A stretch of 64,000 nucleotides of DNA, from the NCBI RefSeq assembly GCF_001908725.1, contig NZ_CP018725.1, positions 3,596,001-3,660,000 on the forward strand, in the 5' to 3' direction. Below the pieces are notes generated by a model, which had not been told where the DNA came from, did not search any database, and saw nothing but the letters and a program-made list of their open reading frames with translations. The DNA is from Xanthomonas vesicatoria ATCC 35937. GTDB taxonomy: Bacteria > Pseudomonadota > Gammaproteobacteria > Xanthomonadales > Xanthomonadaceae. Positions 42,023 through 51,888 of the stretch are shown in pieces. Position numbers and translations under genes: made by a program. Within the stretch, counting starts at the first letter, position 1; the number at the start of each line of letters is the position of its first letter.

Positions 42023-43263
42023 GTGCTCGGGATCGGATCCAGCAGCAGCGCGCCGCCGGAATAACCAGAGCCGGTATAGGTGGCAGTGCCGGTGAAGGTG
42101 CTATTCCAGGTCGTGGCCTTGCTGACGTTCTTTGCGGCAGCACGTTTCGCCGATGCGGCGACAGGCGCCGCCGACGTGATACCCCACGCTTGGTGCAACA
42201 CCTGCAGCTTGTCCGCGCGTGGGCTGCCATCTTTCGCCAGCAGGCCGCCGTTGTTGGCATTCCCCGCTTCCCAGCTGCCAAGAAACGCGCTGCGTAATCC
42301 GGTGCCGGCAAGATAGGTGCTTAGCGCAGTTTGCCATGCCGGGTCGCGCGGATCGCCATCGCCCATACCACCACCAAGACTGACCGGAACCACCGCGTGG
42401 TTGCGTGCGAACTGCCCAAAGTCGCGCTGCCAAGCCGCAGGTAGTGCTTGCGCAAAGTCCGGCGCCGCAAACGCGTCGGCTGCATCGCGATCCGGGCCGG
42501 CCAGCTTCGGCATCAACACCAGGTGTCGTGATGCGATGCGCAGCGGCGCGCAGGCCAACGGCTGCAGGTTGCTGCCAGCGGCCTTGCGTGCGGAGTCGCT
42601 GCACACCGCGTTACTGCCCACACCTTCCACACCCACCAGCCAGCGTGGCGCCTGGGTCAGCACGCTGGCGGCCGCGCGCGATGCGACGCGATTCCAGTCC
42701 GCCTCTGCGGCAGTGCCAGACCAGCTGGCATTGCGATAGCCGCTGCTTCCAAGATCGATGCCAATGACACCCGTGGTGTCGCGGTAGCGACGTGCCAGGC
42801 TGGTCAGGCCGCGCATCCACGTCTGTGGCTGCGTGCCCAGTTGCGGTGCACTGTCATCGCAGCGGCCATCGGCAAACGCAAACATCACCTGCATGCCGCG
42901 TCGGCTGACGGCGCGCACCACCGCATCGAGCAGCTGCGATGCATCCAGCCCGCGCAATGCCGGGTCGCCGGCAACTTCTGCCGCCGCTACTGGCGTGGCC
43001 TGCAGCGCCGCTGCGCAGACCGGCACACGTACGGCATTGATGTCGGCGGCCTGCATCTGATCCACTACCTGCGCCAGCGTGCTGTCGCGCAAACCGGCAG
43101 CCGCCAGTGCAGTGCGATCGAAGCCGGGCCAGGTCACCCCGCGCATCTGCAGCGCCTGACCTTGCGCATCGACAAGGCCGCCCCGTGGATCGGCCTGCAC
43201 GGCCAGCGCGGTCACGGGGGCGAGCAATGCGAGCATGAGAAAGAGATGGGTGCGAGATTGCAT
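41495..43263 (-). pseudogene. GH5-like / expansin fusion gene, frameshifted and with lost catalytic Glu residues
   Basis: The ATG at 43,263 (AGGAGACG upstream) opens a frame of 439 residues with a signal peptide (FLMLALLAPVTALA). A GH5 cellulase-like domain follows: MRGVTWPGFDRTALAAAGL, DINAVRVPVC, YRDTTGVIGID and FLGSWEAGNANNGGLLAKDG. The acid/base segment, DLxNEP in active relatives, reads DLGSSGYRN (170-178). The nucleophile segment, GExGG, reads LGGGMG (296-301). Both catalytic Glu are therefore gone. After GGALLLDPIPS the frame runs to a stop at 41,944. The expansin domain continues in the next frame to 41,495. The domain order matches the GH5-expansin fusions of plant-associated Xanthomonadaceae. 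Confidence 0.8.
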
Positions 43264-43817
43264 GGACGTCTCCTGGGTGGCCGCTACGCAGGAGACCAGC
43301 GATTGCCGCGCGCGGTCCGTGCGCGCAGTCAAGGAAGCGGGCGGGAGTGTGCGCAATGCCGTGAGCAGACTGCCGCACTGGAATGGGGGATCGCTGTTTG
43401 TGCGAGATGCCGCACGCGTGTCGTCTGGTTCGGCATAGTCGTCTCAGGTGGCGAGCGTGCGGCCGGTTGAGGCCAGCGCATGACGGCAACACTGCACTAC
43501 GTGGATGACCGACAGCGGACAAACAGACTGTCGCGCAATGCGGTCGCGGCGCACGACAATGCCGCAGATGCCACATGCGCCTATCGCTGCGGGTCGCCGG
43601 CAGACGCAACGGAGCACACCTGACCACGCCCGATATGCTCACAGATGGCGATCGGCCGCTGCGCTGCGCGATGGCGACGCTCAGCGCACCGTGCTAGGGC
43701 AGGGAGTCCCACGTTATCGCTACTTCGTTCGGGCGAACGGCGTTTGCATCAAACGCTGGTGCCAGCGGACGCGATCTCGTATTTTTGACGGCTTGTTCAC
43801 TTGCCGGTGCCGTGCCC
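43264..43817. other. Intergenic region, nothing recognised
   Basis: 554 bases between the divergent GH5-expansin and permease genes. No credible gene or repeat was seen. Confidence 0.4.
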
Positions 43818-45191
43818 ATGTCCGATCCGTCTGCACCCGATCAGTTGCAACGCAGTCTGTCCAATCGCCACCTTCAATTGATTGCGATCGGCGGGGCGAT
43901 CGGCACCGGGTTGTTCATGGGGTCGGGCAAGACGATCAGTCTGGCCGGGCCATCGATCCTGTTCGTCTACCTCATCATCGGCGCGATGCTGTTCTTCGTG
44001 ATGCGCGCGATGGGCGAGCTGCTGTTGTCCAACCTGGACTACAAGTCGTTCATCGATTTCTCAACCGATCTGCTCGGGCCATGGGCCGGGTTCTTTTGCG
44101 GATGGACGTACTGGTTCTGCTGGATCATCACCGCCATCGCCGACGTCATTGCCATTGCCGCATATGCGCAATTCTGGTTTCCGGGATTGGCGCCGTGGAT
44201 ACCAGCCATCTTGTGCGTGCTGTTGTTGCTGGCATTGAATCTGGTCACGGTAAAACTGTTCGGCGAGATGGAATTCTGGTTTGCGCTGATCAAGATCGTC
44301 GCCATCGCGGCGCTGATCATCACCGGTGCCGGGCTGGTGGCATGGGGCTTCCGTTCGCCGTCCGGCAACGTGGCCTCGCTGTCGAATCTGTGGAACGACG
44401 GTGGCATGTTCCCGATGGGCATTGGCGGGTTTTTTGCAGGGTTCCAGATCGCGGTGTTCGCCTTCGTCGGCATCGAGCTGGTCGGCACCACCGCTGCAGA
44501 AACCGCCGACCCACGGCGCAATCTGCCCAAGGCGATCAATTCGATCCCGGTCCGCATTTTGATCTTCTACGTGCTGGCGCTGATCGCGATCATGGCGGTC
44601 ACGCCGTGGCGGCAGGTGGTGGCCGACAAGAGCCCGTTCGTGGAGCTGTTCGTGCTTGCCGGTGTGCCGGCGGCAGCGAGCCTGATCAACTTCGTGGTGT
44701 TGACCTCGGCCACCTCGTCGGCCAATAGCGGCATCTTTTCCACCAGCCGCATGCTCTACGGTCTGGCCGAAGAGCAACATGCGCCGGAGGGCTTCGCCAA
44801 GCTCTCGCGCGCCGCGGTGCCGGCACGTGGGCTCCTGTTTTCCTGCGTGTGCCTGTTACTGGGCGCGATGCTGGTGTATCTGATCCCCAACCTGGTGACC
44901 GCGTTTACGCTGGTCACCACCTTGTCGGCAGTGCTTTTCATGTTCGTGTGGTCGCTGATCCTGTGCGCCTACATCGCGTACCGGCGCAAGCGCCCGGAGC
45001 AGCATGCCGCCTCGACATTCAAGATGCCTGGCGGTGTGATGATGTGCTACGTGTGCCTGGCATTTTTTGCGTTTGTGCTGGTGCTGTTGACCCTGCAGGC
45101 CGACACGCGCCAGGCCTTGCTGGCCAGCCCGGTATGGTTCCTGATCCTGGCGGTCGGCTATGCGGTGAAGCAGCGGCAGGTCCGTGTCTGA
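43818..45191 (+). CDS. cycA: D-serine/D-alanine/glycine-type amino acid permease
   Basis: 457 residues from the ATG at 43,818. Twelve-helix APC-superfamily transporter with the AAT signature: LQLIAIGGAIGTGLFMGSGKTI, FFVMRAMGELLLSNLDYKSF, IDFSTDLLGPWAGFFCGWTYWF, VGIELVGTTAAETADP and NSGIFSTSRMLYGLAEEQHAP. These match CycA-like permeases, which take up D-Ala, D-Ser and Gly with protons. Substrate within the family is inferred. No operon partner. Confidence 0.85.
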   Translation: MSDPSAPDQLQRSLSNRHLQLIAIGGAIGTGLFMGSGKTISLAGPSILFVYLIIGAMLFFVMRAMGELLLSNLDYKSFIDFSTDLLGPWAGFFCGWTYWFCWIITAIADVIAIAAYAQFWFPGLAPWIPAILCVLLLLALNLVTVKLFGEMEFWFALIKIVAIAALIITGAGLVAWGFRSPSGNVASLSNLWNDGGMFPMGIGGFFAGFQIAVFAFVGIELVGTTAAETADPRRNLPKAINSIPVRILIFYVLALIAIMAVTPWRQVVADKSPFVELFVLAGVPAAASLINFVVLTSATSSANSGIFSTSRMLYGLAEEQHAPEGFAKLSRAAVPARGLLFSCVCLLLGAMLVYLIPNLVTAFTLVTTLSAVLFMFVWSLILCAYIAYRRKRPEQHAASTFKMPGGVMMCYVCLAFFAFVLVLLTLQADTRQALLASPVWFLILAVGYAVKQRQVRV

Positions 45192-45473
45192 GCGGTCAGC
45201 GTGGCAGGGCCGGCACGGCGTGACGTGACGTGCCGGCCGGCATGATTTGCGCGGTGGCGCACCGTCAGCCGTAGACCGCGCTGCGGGTCGCCAATATGCG
45301 TTGCAAGCGCGAACAGTGCCGCCAAGCGGGCTCCGCAAGGCGATTGCAGTGCGTGAGTGGCTGCACGTCGCCGCGATGAAGGCCACTGTCAGCTGAGCGT
45401 GCTGGTGCGTCGACGTTGACGCCGATGTGGCGGAGCCGGATGCTCGCGGCCATCCCTTGCTACGGCCTGCCGC

Positions 45474-46391
45474 ATGATCACCATCCACTCCACTTCCGCC
45501 GCCGATCACATGCAGGGATGGTGGGTGGACCTGTGCCAGCCGAGTCCGCAGGAGTTGGCCGAGGCGGCTGCACGGGTGGGTTTTGCGCTGCCCGACCGCG
45601 CGGCGATCGGCGAGATCGAATTCAGTAGCCGGGTACGGCACGAAGGCGATGTGCTGTTCCTCAACGTGCCGCGCTTCCAGGACGACGACGGCCCGACTGC
45701 GCCGCTGGGCTTTGCAGTCTCTCCCCAGATGCTGGTCACCCAGCGCGAGCAGCCGATGGGTTCGCTGGATGCGGTAGCCGCGCGGCTGGCGCATGCGCCC
45801 TGCCGAGGCGGCGACGATCTGCTACTGCGCATCTTCGATCAATTGGTCGGCCACCTGGCCGACCGTCTGGAAGCGCTGGAAGCGCAGATCACCGAGACCA
45901 CGCGCGCGGTGTTCGACACCTCCATCAAAACCAAGACCGGCGCGCTGGAGCGCATGCTGCACCAGGTGGGCGACATGGGCCGCCGCCTGGGTGGGCTGCA
46001 CAATACAGGCCAGGGACTGCTGCGGCTGGTGACGTATCTGGATGGCGCCGCCCCCGAGTGGTTTGGCGACGACGCTCCCAGGCGCATTGGATTGCTGCAC
46101 AAGGACCTGACCACCTTGAGCGAATTCCAGCAGCACATGGACGACCGCATCGAATTCCTGCTCGACAGCGTGCTCGGCATGATCAACATGGAGCAGAACA
46201 ACGTCATGAAGGTGATGGCGGTGGCGTCGGTGGTCGGCATCCCGCCCACCGTGCTGGTGGGCATCTGGGGCATGAACTTTGTCTACATGCCCGAACTCAA
46301 GGCGCACGATGCGTATTTCTGGGCGCTGGGCGTCATCGCACTGAGCGTGGTGATTCCGCTGGCATGGTTCCGCAAACGCGGTTGGGTGTGA
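45474..46391 (+). CDS. zntB: CorA-family zinc transporter ZntB-like
   Basis: 305 residues. N-terminal cytoplasmic domain rich in helices (LADRLEALEAQITETTRAVFD, LDSVLGMINMEQNNVMKVM). Two C-terminal transmembrane helices: ASVVGIPPTVLVGIWGMNF, holding the GMN signature (266-268), and YFWALGVIALSVVIPLAWF. The sequence between the helices is VYMPEL; CorA has YGMNF-MPEL and ZntB the same. Charged residues at the pore opening cannot tell Mg from Zn with certainty. Confidence 0.82.
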   Translation: MITIHSTSAADHMQGWWVDLCQPSPQELAEAAARVGFALPDRAAIGEIEFSSRVRHEGDVLFLNVPRFQDDDGPTAPLGFAVSPQMLVTQREQPMGSLDAVAARLAHAPCRGGDDLLLRIFDQLVGHLADRLEALEAQITETTRAVFDTSIKTKTGALERMLHQVGDMGRRLGGLHNTGQGLLRLVTYLDGAAPEWFGDDAPRRIGLLHKDLTTLSEFQQHMDDRIEFLLDSVLGMINMEQNNVMKVMAVASVVGIPPTVLVGIWGMNFVYMPELKAHDAYFWALGVIALSVVIPLAWFRKRGWV

Positions 46392-46451
46392 GACCGGTCG
46401 TTGCGTTTTTATCATGCAGAGGGTCGACACAGATTCGACCGGACCGACGCG

Positions 46452-46724
46452 CTAGAACTTCAGGTCCGGGAAGAGAAGGCCGTACACGCGGTCGCTGATC
46501 TGCGCGGCGCGATCCGTGCGCTTGCAGGAAGTGGTGTGTTTGGTGGTGTCGAAATGCGCGTTGCTTTCTGCGACCCCCTCGGAACCGAGGTAATGCCAGC
46601 GATCTGCACCGGTGCAGCGGCACGTCCATTGCGGATGTCCCGATCCCGCGAGCATGGCCAGTGCAATGGCGGCAAACGCCAAAAGCAGTCCCGGGATCAG
46701 CGCGATATACGCAGCTTTGCGCAT
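46452..46724 (-). CDS. Small membrane or secreted protein, hypothetical
   Basis: 90 residues from the ATG at 46,724. One hydrophobic helix near the N-terminus (YIALIPGLLLAFAAIALAML), then a soluble part with several Cys (WTCRCTGADRWHYLG, TTSCKRTD) and ISDRVYGLLFPDLKF at the end. An anchored extracytoplasmic domain with disulfides is the likely topology. Family not recognised. It lies downstream of the AIM24 gene on the same strand, 57 bases apart. Confidence 0.5.
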   Translation of the reverse strand: MRKAAYIALIPGLLLAFAAIALAMLAGSGHPQWTCRCTGADRWHYLGSEGVAESNAHFDTTKHTTSCKRTDRAAQISDRVYGLLFPDLKF

Positions 46725-46780
46725 GCAGTCAGTGCCAGTAGGTTGCCCAGCCACGCATCACGCAGCTGGGCAATTGCGCA

Positions 46781-47476
46781 TTAGCCCTTGGCCTGGAAGC
46801 TGGCTTCTTCGTACGGCTGCACCACCACCCAGCCTTCGCCGGCAAAGCGCATCTGCAGGCTCTCGCCCGAGCCGCGGCCGAACAGCGTGCCGATCGACAC
46901 GTCGGTCACCAGCTCCGGCGTCAACGTGCCCGACCAGGCCACCGTGGCATTGGGGTCGGTAAACACCGGGCCGCTGGCGGCAGTCACCGGCAGCGTCAGC
47001 GGTTCGTAGTGCGAGGTGATCGCCACGATGCCGTGGCCGCTCAGGCGCACGTTGAACAGCCCGCCGGACAGCATGCCGGCCACTTTGCGCATCATGGTGA
47101 TCTTGTGTTCGACGCCTGGCTCGAACGCCAGCACATCGTTGCCGTTGACGAAGATCGCTTCGCCATTCAAACGCAGCAGCGTGACCAGCTTGCCGAGGTC
47201 GGCCAGATACACGCGGCCCTGGCCTTCGGCCTTCATCAGCTGCATGCCTTCGCCGCTGACGGCCTTTTTCAGCAGGTTGCCCAGGCCCTGTTCCAGCAAG
47301 CCTTCGCGGGTGAACTTGACGTTGCCGGTGCGCGCAACCATGGCGCCTGCCTTGGACCACACCATGCCATCCAGCCGTACTTCCAGCAGATGCGGGTTTT
47401 CCAGTTCGAACGGATCGGGGCTGACGTCCTTTTCCTTGGAGTGGGCGAGAAATTCGTTGAGCGAGCGTACGGCCAT
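46781..47476 (-). CDS. AIM24 family protein
   Basis: 231 residues from the ATG at 47,476 (AGGACGGACC upstream). The AIM24/TIGR00266 pattern is present: LLEVRLDGMVWSKAGAMVARTGNVKFTREG, GQGRVYLADLGKLVTLLRLNGEAIFVNGNDVLAFEPGVEH, and FNVRLSGHGIVAITSHYEPLTLPV. This is a beta-helical fold named after a mitochondrial inner-membrane protein. The bacterial role is unknown. Ends in EGWVVVQPYEEASFQ. Probably cytoplasmic, no signal peptide. Confidence 0.8.
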   Translation of the reverse strand: MAVRSLNEFLAHSKEKDVSPDPFELENPHLLEVRLDGMVWSKAGAMVARTGNVKFTREGLLEQGLGNLLKKAVSGEGMQLMKAEGQGRVYLADLGKLVTLLRLNGEAIFVNGNDVLAFEPGVEHKITMMRKVAGMLSGGLFNVRLSGHGIVAITSHYEPLTLPVTAASGPVFTDPNATVAWSGTLTPELVTDVSIGTLFGRGSGESLQMRFAGEGWVVVQPYEEASFQAKG

Positions 47477-47668
47477 GGTCCGTCCTGGAAGTGAAAGAGT
47501 GCGCATGATACGCGGCCTGGATGTCGGCAGCGCCTGCAGGCGCATGCGTGCTGTCTGTCCTTGCGGCAGATTTAAACACGGCGCTTGCGTGCAGCCGCGG
47601 CGCGGCATGCAACGCAGCGCGTTGCCGAACAGGTTTAAAGTGCGATTCCTTCCATACACGCGACTGGC

Positions 47669-49768
47669 ATGGCAACACGAGGCAAGCTGTGGATCTGCGC
47701 GGTGCTGCTAGCAACCGCGACCGCGTTGCTGGTCACGTGGTGGTGGGCGCCGGCACCAACGGCACTACCGCAGGCGCAGGGCCCGGTTGCGACGCCATTG
47801 GGATGGGCAGCGCAACTGCAGTGGGTGGCGGGCAACGGCGTGCGTGGCGCGCAGGATGCTCGCGCGGCCGACGCGCAATTTGCCGAGCCCTATGGCCTGG
47901 CGATCGATACGCATGGCGCGTTGTACATCGCCGACGCTGGCGACAACAACCGGATCCGCGTCATGCTCCCCAACGGCAGCGTGCAGACGCTCGCTGGGGG
48001 CCGCGAAGGGTTTGCCGATGGCATCGGCGCGGCCGCGGCGTTCAATACGCCATCGGGGATCGCCTTGGACACGGCCGGTAATCTGTATATCGCCGACACC
48101 GGCAATCACGCGATCCGCAAGCGCACACCGCAAGGCGTGGTGACCACCCTCGCTGGCGACGGCACTGCGGGGTTTGGCGATGGTGCGGCGTCGCAGGCAC
48201 GCTTCAATGGGCCGATGGGCGTGGCGGTGGATGCGCAGGGGCGCGTGTACGTCGCCGATACCTACAACGATCGCATTCGCGTGATCGAGCGTGATGGCCA
48301 GGTACGCACCTTGGCCGGCAGCGCCTTGCCGGGCATGGCCGATGGCGTCGGCGAGCAGGCGCGCCTGGACACACCCACCGATCTCAAGGTGGATGCACAC
48401 GGTGTCGTGTGGGTGGCGGACATGCGCAACGATGCGATCCGCCGTATAACCCCCGATGGCAGCGTCGCTACCTTGGTCGGCGGCGAGCCTGCCGACCGCA
48501 GCCCGCTGTTGTATCGGCCGATGACGCTCGCCATCACTCACGACGGCGTGCTGTACGTGGGCGATGCAAGCGGACGCGTCTTGCAGGTAACGCGCGCCGG
48601 GCATGTGGTGACCATGAGCGGCGAGGATGTGATGCAACGCCTGTCGCGGCCGGCCGGCATTGCGGTGGATACGCAGGGCACGGTCTATGTCAGCGATGCG
48701 GGCAGTGCGCGCGTGCATCGGCTGGTGCCGGCAACCGCGGCCAACTTTGATCACGTGCCGGTGATCGGGCCAGCCGATGCGCAGCCCTTGCCCGTCACCC
48801 AAGGCCGTTGGCCGTTGCAGCCGCAGACCGGCTGGCATGAAGTGGTCGGCACGCTCGGCGAGGTGCGCGGCAACTACCAGGGACTGAGCCGCGATCATCT
48901 GCACGCCGGCTTGGATATCCGCGGCGATGTCGGTCAGACCGTCGTTGCGATTGCCGATGCCAAGGTGTCCAGCCCCAATGCTAGTTGGGGGCTGGGGCAA
49001 CTAAGCGAAGGCATGGCGTTGGACACGGTTGGCTACATCCACATGCGCGTGGGCCGTACCGCGCAAGGCAAGCCGCTGGACCCGCAACGCTTCCATCTGC
49101 TGACGGACGTGGACGGCAAGCCCGAACGCATGCGCGTGCTGCGCGGCACGCGATTCCGCGCCGGCGATGCGCTCGGCACGCTCAATGCCATGGCGCATGT
49201 GCATCTGACCGTTGGCGCCAACGGCTTCGAGCGCAATGCGGTGCAGCTGGGGTTTGTCGGCTACGCAGATCACGTGGCCCCGCGCATCGACAAGGTGAGC
49301 CTGCTCGATGCTGCGGGTCAGCCCCTGCCGGTGACCGACGGCGTGGTGCAGGTGCCGCGCGCGGCGGCGGTGCAAATCGTGGTGGAGGCCTGGGACCAGG
49401 TGGATCGCAATTTGCCGCGGCGCAGGCTGGGGCTGTATGCGCTGGGCTACCAGGTGCTGGATGCGCAGGGCATGGCATTGCCGGGCGAGGCCGCGCCGCG
49501 CATGACGATCGTGTTCGACCGCATGCCCAGCGACCCGGAGGCCGTCTTGACCGCCTATGCGCCCGATAGCGGCATCACCGTGCACGGCAGCGCGGTGACG
49601 CGCTTCCGCTACCTGGTCAGCAATACCGTGCGCGATGGGCGTATCGGCAACAACCAATGGCAGGCAGGTGCGCTACCGTCGGGCGACTACGTCCTGCGCA
49701 TCGTTGCACACGACTACAGCGGCAATACGGCAACGACCAACCGCGATCTGCGCGTGCGGGTGGAATGA
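47669..49768 (+). CDS. NHL-repeat protein fused to an M23-like peptidase domain
   Basis: 699 residues. An N-terminal hydrophobic segment (LWICAVLLATATALLVTWWW) acts as signal anchor. Residues ~55-355 are NHL repeats, each with a FAEPYGLAIDTHGALYIADAGDNNRIRV-like unit, forming a beta-propeller. Residues ~395-525 look like an M23 (DUF-type) metallopeptidase: HLHAGLDIRGDVGQTVVA gives HxxxD (H412, D416), and HVHL (H510, H512) is the second ligand pair. The last ~180 residues are a beta-sandwich (VVEAWDQVDRN...GNTATTNRDLRV). The fusion of a propeller to an M23 domain is unusual; a periplasmic cell-wall role is inferred. Confidence 0.75.
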   Translation: MATRGKLWICAVLLATATALLVTWWWAPAPTALPQAQGPVATPLGWAAQLQWVAGNGVRGAQDARAADAQFAEPYGLAIDTHGALYIADAGDNNRIRVMLPNGSVQTLAGGREGFADGIGAAAAFNTPSGIALDTAGNLYIADTGNHAIRKRTPQGVVTTLAGDGTAGFGDGAASQARFNGPMGVAVDAQGRVYVADTYNDRIRVIERDGQVRTLAGSALPGMADGVGEQARLDTPTDLKVDAHGVVWVADMRNDAIRRITPDGSVATLVGGEPADRSPLLYRPMTLAITHDGVLYVGDASGRVLQVTRAGHVVTMSGEDVMQRLSRPAGIAVDTQGTVYVSDAGSARVHRLVPATAANFDHVPVIGPADAQPLPVTQGRWPLQPQTGWHEVVGTLGEVRGNYQGLSRDHLHAGLDIRGDVGQTVVAIADAKVSSPNASWGLGQLSEGMALDTVGYIHMRVGRTAQGKPLDPQRFHLLTDVDGKPERMRVLRGTRFRAGDALGTLNAMAHVHLTVGANGFERNAVQLGFVGYADHVAPRIDKVSLLDAAGQPLPVTDGVVQVPRAAAVQIVVEAWDQVDRNLPRRRLGLYALGYQVLDAQGMALPGEAAPRMTIVFDRMPSDPEAVLTAYAPDSGITVHGSAVTRFRYLVSNTVRDGRIGNNQWQAGALPSGDYVLRIVAHDYSGNTATTNRDLRVRVE

Positions 49769-50214
49769 GGTGCATCTATGGCGGCGGTGATGGTCTGCCG
49801 TGCGGGACGATTTGAATGCACTGCAGTGCAGTGCAGTGCAGTGCGCTGATACATCGCCTCGTTGACGCAGCGGCTTGTGCACCCGGTCGCGTGCCCCGTG
49901 ACCCAGCTGGCTGCGGCGCTCGGGTATGGCGTTGAACAGCGCGTCGTGAAAGAGACGTGTCGCTACTGTGGCCGGCGCCGGATGCAGGCCGCCGACAGCC
50001 ACTGCAAGGTGTCTGCGCTACCGCAAGCCCGTGTCTGATCGCTAGTCAATGCTGACGGATGCCGCGCGCAATCGCCGCTTCAACACGACGTTGCCGCATC
50101 ACCGCATCGTGGAGATGCAAACGCCATCGTTGCAGCAGTCAGTTGCCGGCCTGCCGGCAATGCACAACCGCGATCACCGTGGTGCCGAGCGTGGCCTGGC
50201 ACTACGGGGGACAC
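49769..50214. other. Intergenic region with a pentanucleotide repeat
   Basis: 446 bases without a supported gene. A short tandem array of TGCAG (four perfect units) is at 49,822-49,844. No terminator or ORF of note. Confidence 0.4.
49822..49844. repeat. TGCAG tandem repeat
   Basis: Four uninterrupted TGCAG units plus a partial fifth, flanked by related imperfect units. It lies between the NHL-M23 gene and the trehalase gene and in no ORF. Such arrays can change length by slippage. Confidence 0.6.
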
Positions 50215-51888
50215 TCAACGCGTCGTCGCTTCGGGCTTGCGCACGCGCTTTGCAGGCGCGGTCTTGCGGTCGGTGTCCGGATACAGATTCAACAGCATCA
50301 AGGTCACGCCATTGGTCCAGCCAAAGCCGTCCTGCAATGCGTATTCGCCGCCGCCGCCACCGGCTGCATCGGCATCCAGGCCGTATTTTTCGACCAGCTT
50401 GTGCTCGCGTGCGAACAGCGCCTGCACCTGGGTGAGGAAACGTTCGCCGATGGTGCGCGCCAGCGCATCTTCGCCGTAGCGGCGCAAGCCGTCCACCGCC
50501 ACCCACTGCAACGGTGCCCAGCCATTGGGCTCGTCCCATTGCTGGCCGGTCTTCACCGCAGTGGTGGCCAGGCCGCCAGGGCGCAGCAGACGCGCGCGCA
50601 CCACGGTGGCGGTGCGCTTGGCATGCGCGTCCGACGCCAGGCCGGCAAACAGCGGATACAGCGCGGCGGCGGTGACCTGGTTGCTCAACCTGCGGTTCTG
50701 CCAGTCGTAGTCGGCGTAGTAACCGGCCGCGTTCCACAGATGCGCCTCGATCGCCTGCTTGCGCTGCTGCGCCAGTGCGGCGTAATCGCGCGTGCACTCG
50801 GCGCCCGGCTGCGCGCAGGCTTGGGCCAGGGTGCGCTCCAGGTGATACAGCAGGCTGTTGAGATCGATCGGGATGATCGCGGTGGTGCGGATGGTGCGCA
50901 GGTTCTGCCCATCGGCCAGCCAGCGGCTGGTGTAGTCCCAGCCACTCTCGGCGCCAGCGCGCAGGTCGCGGTAGACCTCGGCGGCCGGTCGGTCGGTGAC
51001 TTCGGCGGCGGTGCGGGTGTCGTGCAGCCAGGCTTCCGGACGCGGCGTATCGCGCTCGTCCCAATAGCGGTTGAGCACGCTGCCATCGGCCAGGCGCACC
51101 ACATGGCGCGCGGCCTCGCCGGGCTTGAGCCCGTCGCTGCCTTGCATCCAGTAGGCGTATTCCTTTTGCAGCTGCGGCAGGTAGCGTTGATAGACCGCCT
51201 CGCCTTCCACGCCGGCCTGCAGTTCCACCATGTAGGAGAAGAACGGCGGCTGCGAACGGCTGAGGTAGTAGGTGCGGTTACCGTTGGGGATATGCCCGTA
51301 GGTGTCGATCAGATAGGCGAAGTTGTCCAGCATCTGGCGGCTGAGCGTGGTTTCGCCGCTCTTCACCAGGCCGAGCATGGTGAAGTAGGAATCCCAGTAG
51401 TACACCTCGCGGAAGCGACCGCCCGGCACTACGTACGGGTGCGGCAGCGCCAGCAGGCTGCTGTGCGCCGGCACGTGGGTCTGGCTGCGTACCAGCTTGG
51501 GCCAGAGCAGATCGATGTGCTCGCGCAGCGCGGTGTCCTGGCGGATGGCGTCGGTCTGCACCGGCGGCGATTCTTCGAAATTGGCATCCACGAACTTGCG
51601 CAGATCGAAGCCCGGGTGATCGTGCTGCGCCAGATAGTCGGCGTTGATCAGGGCCGGGTCGCGGAGCGGCAGGAAGTCGACGAAGTGTTTCTGGTCGTCG
51701 AACAGCTCGTGGCTCTGCACCGCCTGGAACAGTTCCGGGTAGGCCACATCGGGCGTCGGTGGCGTGGACGCCGGTGCATTGACGACCGGAGTCTCCAGCG
51801 GCGCGGCGGTCAGCGTGCACGGCGCAACGAACATGCTCAGCGACAGGCCAAGCAGCGATGTGCAGCACGGGGGCGCGGCAGAACTCAT
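50215..51888 (-). CDS. treA: Periplasmic alpha,alpha-trehalase (GH37)
   Basis: 557 residues from the ATG at 51,888 (TGGAGATGCC upstream); signal peptide SLLGLSLSMFVAPCTLTAAP. Both trehalase signatures are present: PGGRFREVYYWDSYFTMLGL (signature 1) and QQWDEPNGWAPLQW (signature 2). The catalytic acids of GH37 lie in these surroundings. It hydrolyses trehalose to glucose in the periplasm. The C-terminus is basic (KTAPAKRVRKPEATTR). Longer frames upstream have no signal peptide. Confidence 0.92.
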   Translation of the reverse strand: MSSAAPPCCTSLLGLSLSMFVAPCTLTAAPLETPVVNAPASTPPTPDVAYPELFQAVQSHELFDDQKHFVDFLPLRDPALINADYLAQHDHPGFDLRKFVDANFEESPPVQTDAIRQDTALREHIDLLWPKLVRSQTHVPAHSSLLALPHPYVVPGGRFREVYYWDSYFTMLGLVKSGETTLSRQMLDNFAYLIDTYGHIPNGNRTYYLSRSQPPFFSYMVELQAGVEGEAVYQRYLPQLQKEYAYWMQGSDGLKPGEAARHVVRLADGSVLNRYWDERDTPRPEAWLHDTRTAAEVTDRPAAEVYRDLRAGAESGWDYTSRWLADGQNLRTIRTTAIIPIDLNSLLYHLERTLAQACAQPGAECTRDYAALAQQRKQAIEAHLWNAAGYYADYDWQNRRLSNQVTAAALYPLFAGLASDAHAKRTATVVRARLLRPGGLATTAVKTGQQWDEPNGWAPLQWVAVDGLRRYGEDALARTIGERFLTQVQALFAREHKLVEKYGLDADAAGGGGGEYALQDGFGWTNGVTLMLLNLYPDTDRKTAPAKRVRKPEATTR

